From positions 1-36,013 of IMG/VR virus record IMGVR_UViG_3300042695_000873: DNA of 36,013 nt, one strand, 5' to 3'. The notes below the pieces were generated by a model, which was given only the letters and a program-made list of their open reading frames with translations, had not been told where the DNA came from and did not search any database. The DNA is from a virus. A program made the position numbers and the translations under genes. How positions within the stretch are numbered: position 1 is the first letter of the stretch; every line of letters begins with the position of its first letter. Shown one piece after another: positions 20,047 through 27,349 of the stretch.

Positions 20047-21155
20047 TGGCCAGTAGCACTGACTGGGCTCGTTCCATTGCGACGACGATTGTCAACCATC
20101 TTCGTGAGGAAGAGGTTGCTTCGCTTCGCAAGTTTAAAGTGTTCGCTGCGTTGGAAGGCAGTGGAAACATCCGCACCAACATGTCGGGTCGTGGTTTCGA
20201 CTGGGAAATCCAGTACAGAAATCATACTCCGTCTGGGAACAACGGCGAAACGCCCCGGTCGTTTGCTCGCCAGAATCTCTGGAAGAACGCCGAGCTGGAG
20301 TATCGTGGCGCTCAGGTGACCGACGCGATCTACAAGAAGGAAATGTTGGAAAACCGTAGCGCCTCTGCTCTCGTCAATGTTGCTGGTAAGATGGCTTCTC
20401 GTCTTCTCACCAGCATGGAGCAGTACCTCGCCAAGGAGTGGGTGGTTGACGGCTACGCGGCCGGCAACGAGCTTCGCTTCCACGGCCTGGAGTCGTTCCT
20501 GGGCTACAACGGCACGATCAACAAGGACACTGGCGCCACTCGTACCGCCAACGCGGCCGATCCGTTTGCGGCTCCGTCCGACACCTACGCCGGTCTTTCG
20601 ACCGTCCTGGGTGCCTACGGTGGCTCGCAGAAGACGGGCGTGTGGCCCAACGGTGAAGCCGATCCTGAGTATGACTTTTACTCGCCCATTATCTGTAACT
20701 ACACCTCGTCCTACTTCGGTGGCACGTCGTGGAGTGCGAATTGCACGAAGGCTCTGCGTGAAGCTCTTCACCAGACTCGTCGCAACGATACGAAGCAGGA
20801 TCAGGTGGACATGTGCCTGATGGACCGTCGCCTGTATATCGACATGCTCAACAAGCTGGACGAGAAGGAGCGGGTGGTGGTGAGCCGCACGAACGGCCTC
20901 CGCAGCTACGGCTTCACGGATGTGTTTGAGTTCGACGGTGTCGAATGCTCCAGCGAGAATTCGATTCCGGCCGGTGTTGCGTATGGTTTGGCCATCGGCA
21001 ACATGGAACTCCTGTGCATGGAAGGACAGCTCTACAACAGCGAGGGTCCTTTCTACGACGAAATCACGCAGCAATATCGCTACGTTGTTTCAACGTTGGG
21101 CAACCTTAAGTTTAAGAGCCCGCGTAACTTCTTCAAACTCGCCGCCGTGGCCTAA
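20046..21155 (+). CDS. Major capsid protein
   Basis: The protein has 369 residues. It starts MASSTDWARSIATTIVNHLR, with a recurring order of E-x-E...L.K......G...W..ryr, then SGNNGETPRSFAR, YRGAQVTDAIYKKEML, and a C-terminal DEITQQYRYVVSTLGNLKFK. It directly follows a scaffold-type gene and precedes a decoration-type gene. The coding strand uses more T-ending codons (gct, cgt, ctt) than its neighbours, consistent with a very highly expressed structural protein. Fold is inferred as HK97-type from context. Confidence 0.85.
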   Translation: MASSTDWARSIATTIVNHLREEEVASLRKFKVFAALEGSGNIRTNMSGRGFDWEIQYRNHTPSGNNGETPRSFARQNLWKNAELEYRGAQVTDAIYKKEMLENRSASALVNVAGKMASRLLTSMEQYLAKEWVVDGYAAGNELRFHGLESFLGYNGTINKDTGATRTANAADPFAAPSDTYAGLSTVLGAYGGSQKTGVWPNGEADPEYDFYSPIICNYTSSYFGGTSWSANCTKALREALHQTRRNDTKQDQVDMCLMDRRLYIDMLNKLDEKERVVVSRTNGLRSYGFTDVFEFDGVECSSENSIPAGVAYGLAIGNMELLCMEGQLYNSEGPFYDEITQQYRYVVSTLGNLKFKSPRNFFKLAAVA

Positions 21156-21178
21156 TCCAAAGAAAGAGGTGCGTTGAC

Positions 21179-21769
21179 ATGAGTCTTCTGATCGATCCGC
21201 CGTTCGCTCTCGGCCAGACCCTTGGGGTCACTTCGGCCAGCGACGGCAAGAACTGGGTGGGGGTTATTAAGCAGTTCCCGGACGTGAATCCCATCACGGG
21301 CGTGGTCCGCAGCAACCGGGTGAAGACCTGCGTGGCTGTCCGGAACACCTCCGCCGGGGTGATCCTGCCGAAGCGCGTGGTGTCGTTTGACACCACCACG
21401 GCTGGCCTTGCCGTCTTCTCGGAGACGAAGGGCTACTCGTCGGTGACGAACGAAGAGCGGGTGGGCGTGGTGGACGAGTACCTCCCGGCGACGGGCGTTG
21501 CTGTCAACGACGTGTACTGGGTGACGGTTGAGGGTCCGACCGAAGTGGCGGTTGCTCTCAGCGGTACGGATGTGGCTGTTGGCGACCGTCTGGCTGCGAT
21601 CACCGCTGCCACGTCGGGTGCGACCACTGCCGGCCGTGTCACCAAGAGCGGCGTGGGTGCGGCGACGACTGGTGCTGGGGATGCCAGCCTGGGCGTCATC
21701 GGTCGTGCGTGCAGCACGGGCGCGACGACCGGCACTGCGGTCCTGGCTGTCGTGAAGACCCGTTACTAA
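21179..21769 (+). CDS. Capsid decoration / head-stabilising protein (DUF2190-like)
   Basis: This 196-residue protein is Thr/Val/Gly/Ala-rich and nearly all beta. Phrases such as GVVDEYLPATGVAVNDVYWVT and DVAVGDRLAAITAATSGATT resemble capsid decoration proteins, where VGD-L-A and a G-G-S-T-rich strand pattern occur. It lies right after the capsid gene, with AGAGGT upstream. It would coat the head surface. A strong terminator follows at 21795. Confidence 0.7.
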   Translation: MSLLIDPPFALGQTLGVTSASDGKNWVGVIKQFPDVNPITGVVRSNRVKTCVAVRNTSAGVILPKRVVSFDTTTAGLAVFSETKGYSSVTNEERVGVVDEYLPATGVAVNDVYWVTVEGPTEVAVALSGTDVAVGDRLAAITAATSGATTAGRVTKSGVGAATTGAGDASLGVIGRACSTGATTGTAVLAVVKTRY

Positions 21770-21794
21770 TCTGCCCTACGGGGCTTATCGGGGG

Positions 21795-21828
21795 AGCGGC
21801 TGGCTGGGCAACTGGCCAGCCGCTTTTC
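21795..21828 (+). terminator. Rho-independent terminator after the capsid-decoration genes
   Basis: Agcggctggc (21795-21804) and gccagccgct (21815-21824) form a perfect 10-bp stem with a 10-base loop. It is followed by a short T-run (21824-21828, with ttttc). It closes the capsid transcription block and probably gives the capsid genes the highest message level. Confidence 0.8.
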
Positions 21829-21845
21829 TCGTATAGGGACCAATC

Positions 21846-21998
21846 GTGGATCAACCGGCCATCCAGAACCTGGACTTCCTGCGTGAACTGATCGCGGCCA
21901 TCCGCGACAGCGAGTACGCCGACATGGCGAAGCTCCGCATGCTCCAAGGATCGGGCATGGGTACTGACGCACTGACAACCAAAAGCGGAGACGAGTGA
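21846..21998 (+). CDS. 50-residue hypothetical protein
   Basis: A GTG-started frame from 21846 to 21998 encodes QPAIQNLDFLRELIAAIRDS and EYADMAKLRMLQGSGM. It is helical and acidic. The stop shares bases with the next gene's ATG (TGATG). AGGGA lies 9 bases upstream. It is likely a real small gene, since it couples to a virion gene. Confidence 0.55.
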   Translation: MDQPAIQNLDFLRELIAAIRDSEYADMAKLRMLQGSGMGTDALTTKSGDE

Positions 21999-23092
21999 TG
22001 TTTGGCGGCACTGGTTTTGGCGATACGAACAACTTCATCCCCACGGCCCCCGGGACTGCCCGGCATCGACAAGAACGCGGGTTGACAAGAACTGGCATGC
22101 CTGCTTGGGGCGGATCGCAAGGCGGTGCGATGGTAACTTTTGGCGGCGCAGCCAACGACCCACGCTGGCGTGAGAACGGTGGACACTGGGGTTACAGGAC
22201 GCACGAAGCGGCGCCCGGAGCAGGCGGCGGCTCCAACATGTCCGCGTACAGCCCGCAATCCTTCGGTATGCCGCAGGCTGGCCATGAGCGCACAGGAAGT
22301 CAGCGCCGAGCCGACCGCTCGGCCGCTGCCATGCGACTGACCGGCGGCTCACGGCAGGCCGCCCCGATGGAAGCCTATAGTCCGCAGCAAGGTTCTCCGC
22401 AGGCCGCCCCGGCATTCACCCCAGGCCGAGCCCAGTCCATGCAGGCGCCGTCGCAAGGCACGCCATATACCCCGCCGGCACCGCAACGAGGTGGCCCGCC
22501 GCAGCACAGGGATTTTGAAAAAGGCCCAGGATTTGGCTTTCAGGTAATCACTGAGTGGGTCAATCCGCAGACCGGCGAAAGATTTACGGCTCCGGACGGC
22601 ACTTACCAGCCACGCCCTGGTTCCGGCTGGGTGGAGGACCGCGGCGGAGCAGGGGGTCGGGGTGCCGAAGCGCCGCAGCAGCAAGCCCCTCGCCCATCCA
22701 ACAGCGCCTTCGCTGATGCGTGGAACTTCTCCATGGAGGGGAACGCCTCTCGCATGGCGCCGGCTCGTACGTTCGGCGGTGGCGGTGCTGGAAACATGGC
22801 CTACATGCCGGACAACGCCCGGCCCGCTCCGTTCACGTCCTATGCCATTGGCCCTGATGGACGGCAGGTCAGTCAGCAGCAGTCATTGAACAGCCGCGAT
22901 GCACTTATCTCGGCTCTGATCCAAGACAACGCGCAGCACGCCGGTCGCTCTGGCGTCTACCAAGGACGAGGTAACCCTCCTCCGGAGTTCATGGCGCCGC
23001 CTCCGCCCCCCAACATCCCGGCTCTGTGGGGGCAGGCGCAGAACGCAGTCAGCAACGGCTGGGTGAGCCCCGCGGCAGGATTATGGGGTTGA
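21998..23092 (+). CDS. Gly/Pro/Gln-rich disordered virion-module protein
   Basis: This 364-residue protein is low complexity: SQGGAMVTFGGAANDPRW, then repeated A-Y-S-P-Q elements (AYSPQSFGMPQ, AYSPQQGSPQAAPAF), PPQHRDFEKGPGF, and a Pro-rich end (PPPPPNIPALWGQ). Only one short structured patch is evident (FQVITEWVNPQTGERFTAPD). It is probably intrinsically disordered and part of the virion. The start is ATG 21998 in a TGATG junction. No enzyme motif is seen. Confidence 0.6.
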   Translation: MFGGTGFGDTNNFIPTAPGTARHRQERGLTRTGMPAWGGSQGGAMVTFGGAANDPRWRENGGHWGYRTHEAAPGAGGGSNMSAYSPQSFGMPQAGHERTGSQRRADRSAAAMRLTGGSRQAAPMEAYSPQQGSPQAAPAFTPGRAQSMQAPSQGTPYTPPAPQRGGPPQHRDFEKGPGFGFQVITEWVNPQTGERFTAPDGTYQPRPGSGWVEDRGGAGGRGAEAPQQQAPRPSNSAFADAWNFSMEGNASRMAPARTFGGGGAGNMAYMPDNARPAPFTSYAIGPDGRQVSQQQSLNSRDALISALIQDNAQHAGRSGVYQGRGNPPPEFMAPPPPPNIPALWGQAQNAVSNGWVSPAAGLWG

Positions 23093-23140
23093 TCGGCTAT
23101 CTGTAACTTCGTACACTAACGCCTCCCCCCGAGGTGCCCC

Positions 23141-23785
23141 ATGGCGTACCGCGATCCCGAAAAGCAGCGCGAATGGAAACGCGCCGACTACGCTCGCAAT
23201 CGCGAGCGATATTGCGCAGAAAAGCGCAGCCGATACGCCGCCGATCCGCAACGGTCGCTGGAGGCGAACAGGCGGTGCCGAAATCGCAATCTAGAATTGT
23301 ACCGGGAGCGCGATAGGAGGCAGGGGAGGAAGTACTACGCCGCCAACAGGGCGGCCGTCTTAGCGCGCACCTCTGCCAACGAAAAGCGACGATACGCCAG
23401 CGACTGGGCGTACGCGGAGGCTCGCAGAATGCGGTGCAGGCTGCGCAGCGCATTTGTCAGGGCGCAGGCAGGAAAGCCTTGCAAGACATTGGAGTTGATA
23501 GGCTGCTCTGCTCAAGAGTTGTGCTTGCATATAGAGCGGCAGTTTGCTGGCGGTATGGGGTGGCACAACCGGTCGGAGTGGCACGTAGATCACATTCACC
23601 CGCTATGTGCGGTTGATATTGCCGATCCGCTTCTGGCGCGGGCTGTGTGCAATTGGAGGAACCTGCGCCCGGCCTGGAGGCACGACAATCTGCGGAAGAA
23701 CGGAGCGGTATCCGAAGAATCTCGCCAGCTGTTTGAGTCAATCGTTGAGTCTCTTTCCACACCCCCGGGAGCCTGGGCAGCGTGA
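23141..23785 (+). CDS. HNH endonuclease, probably homing
   Basis: This 214-residue protein is basic and Arg/Tyr-rich in its N-terminal half (EKQREWKRADYARNRERY). The HNH core is EWHVDHIHPLCAVD with DH at 150-151, a central CNWRNLRPAW (Asn174), and HDNLRKNG with Asn183 and Lys186. It is like many freestanding phage HNH genes. GAGGTG lies before ATG 23141. It sits between a virion gene and the glycosyltransferase gene. It probably cleaves DNA lacking the gene. Confidence 0.8.
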   Translation: MAYRDPEKQREWKRADYARNRERYCAEKRSRYAADPQRSLEANRRCRNRNLELYRERDRRQGRKYYAANRAAVLARTSANEKRRYASDWAYAEARRMRCRLRSAFVRAQAGKPCKTLELIGCSAQELCLHIERQFAGGMGWHNRSEWHVDHIHPLCAVDIADPLLARAVCNWRNLRPAWRHDNLRKNGAVSEESRQLFESIVESLSTPPGAWAA

Positions 23786-24654
23786 ATCAGAAATTTAATG
23801 TGGGCTTGTGTACTTTTAGCTACGGCGGGAATGGCGGCATCGCCAGCGAACATCCTGACGTGAGGGAATGGATGACCCCCCTTGTCTCGGAACTGTCCCG
23901 GGACGCTCGCGTTGAGAATATCCGTATCTGGAACCTAGCCGATACGCCCATCACCATGACTCGCAATCGCTGCGTCCTCATGGCGCGTGAGTTTGGCGTG
24001 GATGTGCTGGTGATGGTGGATTCGGATATGAAGCCCGACCTTCTGGTGGGGCAGGACCCGGACGCCAAGCCGTTCTTCCAGACCTCGTTCGACTTCCTGG
24101 TGGACCACTACCACAAGGGCCCTTGTGTGATCGGGGCTCCGTACTGTGGCCCTCCCCCGGCGGAGTGCGTGTACGTCTTTGAGTGGCGGAACATGCAGTC
24201 CAACAACGCCAATCCGGACTTCCAGTTGAAGATGTACGAGCGGTCGCAGTCCGTGAAGATGTCGGGCATCCAGGAGTGCGCTGCTCTGCCCACGGGCCTG
24301 ATCATGTACGACATGCGGGTCTTTGATCTGACCGAGCCCAAGACCGAAGCCGACAAGCCTTGGTTTTATTACGAGTGGTCCGACAAGTATGCGGCCGACA
24401 AGGCTTCGACGGAAGACGTGACGATGACCCGCGACCTCTCGCTCGTCGGTACGCAGAAGCTGGGCTACAACCCGGTCTTCTGCAACTGGGATGCCTGGGC
24501 GGGCCACTGGAAGCCGAAGTGTGTCGGCAAGCCGCAGTTCATCGAAGCCAAGGCGGTCAGCGAGAAACTGAAGGAATCGTGGGCCGCCGGCTACGATCCG
24601 ACCGTGAAGCTCGTAGACCTGAAGCCGAAGTTTTCCGTGAAAGTGAATGGCTGA
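23782..24654 (+). CDS. Putative GT-A type glycosyltransferase
   Basis: This 290-residue protein has DTPITMTRNRCVLMAREFGV, then VDVLVMVDSDMKPD, with the DxD motif at 80-82 that binds the nucleotide sugar and metal in GT-A enzymes. A GAPYCGPPPAECVYVF loop and a later ECAALPTGLIMYDMRVFD fit the phage family of such enzymes. It may modify capsid or fibre proteins, or the host surface. The start is GTG 23782, overlapping the HNH gene's end by 4 bases, so the HNH gene may have been inserted before it. It is coupled to the terminase-side gene by an 8-base overlap. Confidence 0.75.
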   Translation: MNQKFNVGLCTFSYGGNGGIASEHPDVREWMTPLVSELSRDARVENIRIWNLADTPITMTRNRCVLMAREFGVDVLVMVDSDMKPDLLVGQDPDAKPFFQTSFDFLVDHYHKGPCVIGAPYCGPPPAECVYVFEWRNMQSNNANPDFQLKMYERSQSVKMSGIQECAALPTGLIMYDMRVFDLTEPKTEADKPWFYYEWSDKYAADKASTEDVTMTRDLSLVGTQKLGYNPVFCNWDAWAGHWKPKCVGKPQFIEAKAVSEKLKESWAAGYDPTVKLVDLKPKFSVKVNG

Positions 24655-25336
24655 GTATCGGGCCTGTGTGAAATGTGGGGTCAGCTACGCCCTCACTCCA
24701 GAGTACTTCCACAAGTCCAAGGACGGCTTCCACGCCCGCTGTCGGAAGTGTCGCAACAAGCAGGTCAAAGCCGACCGTCTGACCAAGAGTCAGAAGAAGC
24801 TCGTTGAGATTGAGAAGGGTGCGGTCGATCTCTTCATCGCCGCCTCCCGGGTCGGGGGTACGAACATCCCGCATTCCAGCGAATTGCTGGAGTGCATGAT
24901 GAAGTACTTCGGCGGCGTGGAGGGTTTCTCGCGGGCGTTTATGAAGCAGTTCTTCGACGCCCCCGCGGGTGGAGCCTTCCGTACCAAACAGTTGGATTCC
25001 CTCCTGCGGTTGATCGTGAACAACACCGCGATGGGCGGTGCGAAGAAGCCGCTGGAGTTGATGACCGAAGAGGAGCTAGAGGCGCAGTATCGGCGGGACG
25101 TTCTCGCCGCCGCCCTAGCGATCAAAGTGAATGGCAAGCAAGCAAGGATAGAGAGCAATGGGGACGTGCGAGAGTTGCCGGTGGTGGCTGCGGGAACTGC
25201 CGAGGTCGATCCAGGGGTCGTGCATGAGGTTCCCGCCACAGGTGCATCCGACCGAAGTGATGGGGGTGTTTCCGAAGACGAACTCCCTGTGGACGTGCGG
25301 GGAGTGGCACCCTCAGTCGATGAGGCAGGTGAATGA
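24647..25336 (+). CDS. Zinc-ribbon protein upstream of terminase, possible small-terminase role
   Basis: The protein has 229 residues. The N-terminus RACVKCGVSYALTPEYFHKS and CRKCRNKQVKADRL form a zinc ribbon; a helical middle (LLECMMKYFGGVEGFSRAFM and KQLDSLLRLIVNNTAMGG) follows. Its position just before the large terminase suggests a small-terminase-like DNA-recognition protein, but that is inferred from order only. The C-terminal ~60 residues are Val/Asp/Gly-rich and lie over the next gene in another frame, so they may be dispensable. ATG 24647 overlaps the upstream gene. Confidence 0.65.
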   Translation: MAEYRACVKCGVSYALTPEYFHKSKDGFHARCRKCRNKQVKADRLTKSQKKLVEIEKGAVDLFIAASRVGGTNIPHSSELLECMMKYFGGVEGFSRAFMKQFFDAPAGGAFRTKQLDSLLRLIVNNTAMGGAKKPLELMTEEELEAQYRRDVLAAALAIKVNGKQARIESNGDVRELPVVAAGTAEVDPGVVHEVPATGASDRSDGGVSEDELPVDVRGVAPSVDEAGE

Positions 25337-25364
25337 AAAAGCATCCGAAGATAGAGCTGCCTGA
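25158..25364 (+). CDS. Small CxxCRWW ... C ... CGEW zinc-binding phage protein
   Basis: A 68-residue frame, starting at ATG 25158 with AAGGA 10 bases upstream. It contains GTCESCRWW, then GSCMRFPPQVHP and FPKTNSLWTCGEW. This CxxC(R)WW...CxxxPP...F(P)...WxCGEW order is a familiar small phage and bacterial protein with four metal-binding cysteines. It overlaps the previous gene by 179 bases and the terminase start by 32 bases. The frame is far more protein-like than the tail of the overlapping gene. Confidence 0.75.
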   Translation: MGTCESCRWWLRELPRSIQGSCMRFPPQVHPTEVMGVFPKTNSLWTCGEWHPQSMRQVNEKASEDRAA

Positions 25365-27009
25365 CCCGCCCAAGACGGCTGGTCCTGAAGTCTCTCAGCA
25401 CGCCCTCCAGCAGATGCGGGAGGTGCAGGCCGAGCTTGCATCTCGCCGCCTGGAGTCGTTGCGGCTCTATCGCCCCATGCCCCATCAGGAAGAGTTCCAC
25501 AAGTGCATGGCGAGTGAGCGGATCGTGCTGGGTGGTAACCGAGGTGGTAAGTCTCTGGCTGTGGCGGTGGAGGCGGCTCGCGCTGTGACGGGCCAAGACC
25601 CCTACGGCAAGTATCCAGAGAAGGACGGCAACCTCGCCATCGTCGGCCGCAACTGGCCCCACATCGGGCTTGTCATCTATCCGATCCTCTTCAAAGCCGG
25701 GGCGTTCCGAATCATCCGCGATGAAGAGACGGGAGAGTGGCGCTCCATGCGCAAGGGGGACGACAAGTCTAAAAGCAAACCAGCCCCGCCATTAATCCCG
25801 CCACGGCTCATCAAAGACATGAGCTGGGTGCTGAAGAACGCCGGCTATCTCAACAAAGTCGAACTGACCAACGGCTGGAACATCTGGTGCTTCTCTTCTG
25901 AAGGCGAGCCTCCGCAGGGCTATCAGGCAGATTTTATTTGGCTGGACGAGGACCTTAACAACGAGCGTTGGGTGGGGGAGTGCCAAGCCCGACTGGCGGA
26001 TCGCAAAGGCCGCTTTGTGTGGGCAGCCATGCCGCACTCCAAGAATGACGCGCTCATTGGGCTGTGCGAACGTGCCGACAAGGCGATTGAGAACGGCGAA
26101 GAGAATCCGATCATCCGCAAGTTCACGTTCAGGTTTTTAGATAACGACTTCATTGATGACGAGGAAAAGCGAAAGAACATTGAGCGGTGGAGCGCGCTTG
26201 GCCAAGAAGAATTGAAGATGCGTGCCGAGGGTGAGTTCACCACCGAATCCACCCTCATGTACCCGACGTTTAACCAGTCGGTCCACATTCTCCCGAGATC
26301 AGAACTGCCGGCCGGTCTGGTGCCTCCCGACTGGACCCGCTACGTGGCCATCGATCCCGGCCATGCCGTTATGGCGTGCGTCTTCGGTGCCGTGCCCCCA
26401 GATGAGAAGTTCCTGCTCATCTACGACGAGCTATATATCCGGCAATGCAACAGCCTGATCTTTGGCGAGCGCTTCTGGGAGAAGGCCCAGGACCAGCATT
26501 TCTACAACTTCATCATGGACATGCACGGAGGCATGCTGCGTGACCTGGGGTCCGGCCGGCTGCCCCATGAGTTGTATTCGGAGGAGTTGAAGAAGCGGAA
26601 CTGCCGCTCCCAGATATCCGGCTTTGGGTTCATGCCTGGGTCCGATGACATCCCGGCCCGCACGGCGATGGTCCGTCAGATGCTGCACATCCGTGGCGAC
26701 GGGACGACCAAGCTCAAAATCCTGGAAGGCTCCTGCCCCAACCTTCTTAGGGAACTGAGGCGCTATCGAAAAAAGACGACCACCGTCAACGGGCAGGTCT
26801 ACGTGACCGATGAGCCGCAGACCCGCGGCGAGGTCCACGCCTGTCAATCCTTGGAATACCTCTGTGCCTACGAGCCCAAGTACCACGCCCCGCCCAAGAC
26901 CTATGGTCCCGAGCCGTGGTGGGTGAAGTACCTGTCTGAGAAGAAACGCCGCCAGCGGGAGTCCGAAGACCCTGCTTTGTATCTAGCCCCGAAAGGATTT
27001 GGAAAATGA
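25333..27009 (+). CDS. terL: Terminase large subunit (packaging ATPase/nuclease)
   Basis: The protein has 558 residues. Walker A is GGNRGGKS at 67-74; Walker B is DFIWLDED with Asp205-Glu206. The nuclease domain shows YVAIDPGH (Asp341) and NFIMDMHGG (Asp396), acidic residues of the RNase H-like fold. It pumps DNA into the capsid and cuts the concatemer at the portal. It starts at ATG 25333 with GGCAGGTGA upstream. The start overlaps both preceding frames. The downstream gene overlaps by 4 bases. Confidence 0.95.
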   Translation: MKKHPKIELPDPPKTAGPEVSQHALQQMREVQAELASRRLESLRLYRPMPHQEEFHKCMASERIVLGGNRGGKSLAVAVEAARAVTGQDPYGKYPEKDGNLAIVGRNWPHIGLVIYPILFKAGAFRIIRDEETGEWRSMRKGDDKSKSKPAPPLIPPRLIKDMSWVLKNAGYLNKVELTNGWNIWCFSSEGEPPQGYQADFIWLDEDLNNERWVGECQARLADRKGRFVWAAMPHSKNDALIGLCERADKAIENGEENPIIRKFTFRFLDNDFIDDEEKRKNIERWSALGQEELKMRAEGEFTTESTLMYPTFNQSVHILPRSELPAGLVPPDWTRYVAIDPGHAVMACVFGAVPPDEKFLLIYDELYIRQCNSLIFGERFWEKAQDQHFYNFIMDMHGGMLRDLGSGRLPHELYSEELKKRNCRSQISGFGFMPGSDDIPARTAMVRQMLHIRGDGTTKLKILEGSCPNLLRELRRYRKKTTTVNGQVYVTDEPQTRGEVHACQSLEYLCAYEPKYHAPPKTYGPEPWWVKYLSEKKRRQRESEDPALYLAPKGFGK

Positions 27010-27323
27010 CCGACTTTGCTATGCCGAAGGCTGACCTGGGTGACTTTGTCCAGTACTACCGCCATGAAGGTGCCGAGCCCAACGTGGGCATCGTGACCTC
27101 CGTCTCGTCCCGCACGCTCACGCTCTGGGTCATCGCCCCGGGCTACGGTGGCGTGGAGCGTCCGAGCGTCCATCACGTCACCGATCCCGGGGTGGCGGAG
27201 TTCCCAGCCTGGAAGGAATACGGCTTCTGGGACGTGCGCAAAGGCAAGGATGCGATTCTCTCGGAAAAGGTGGCCTTGCTGGAGAAGAAGCTGGCTGACC
27301 TGGAGGGGAAAAAGGCCCGCTAG
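27006..27323 (+). CDS. Conserved small phage protein between terminase and portal
   Basis: This 105-residue protein has GDFVQYYRHEGAEPNVGIVTSVSSRTLTLWVIAPG, a small beta-barrel-like segment, and GFWDVRKG before a C-terminal helix (LLEKKLADLEGK). The DLGDxVxYY...G..P..GIV pattern is common in phages with this gene order. Probably a virion or packaging accessory. It starts in the terminase stop (ATGA). Confidence 0.75.
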   Translation: MTDFAMPKADLGDFVQYYRHEGAEPNVGIVTSVSSRTLTLWVIAPGYGGVERPSVHHVTDPGVAEFPAWKEYGFWDVRKGKDAILSEKVALLEKKLADLEGKKAR

Positions 27324-27349
27324 GACACTGATCCCATAGGAGAACCTAG

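Noticed and set aside
20043-21074. Minus-strand open frame of 343 codons opposite the capsid gene
   Set aside because: Antisense of the capsid gene, with no ribosome site; GC-rich DNA leaves long open antisense frames.
24790-25662. Minus-strand open frame (290 codons) across the pre-terminase genes
   Set aside because: It crosses three supported plus-strand genes and has no ribosome site or recognisable motif.
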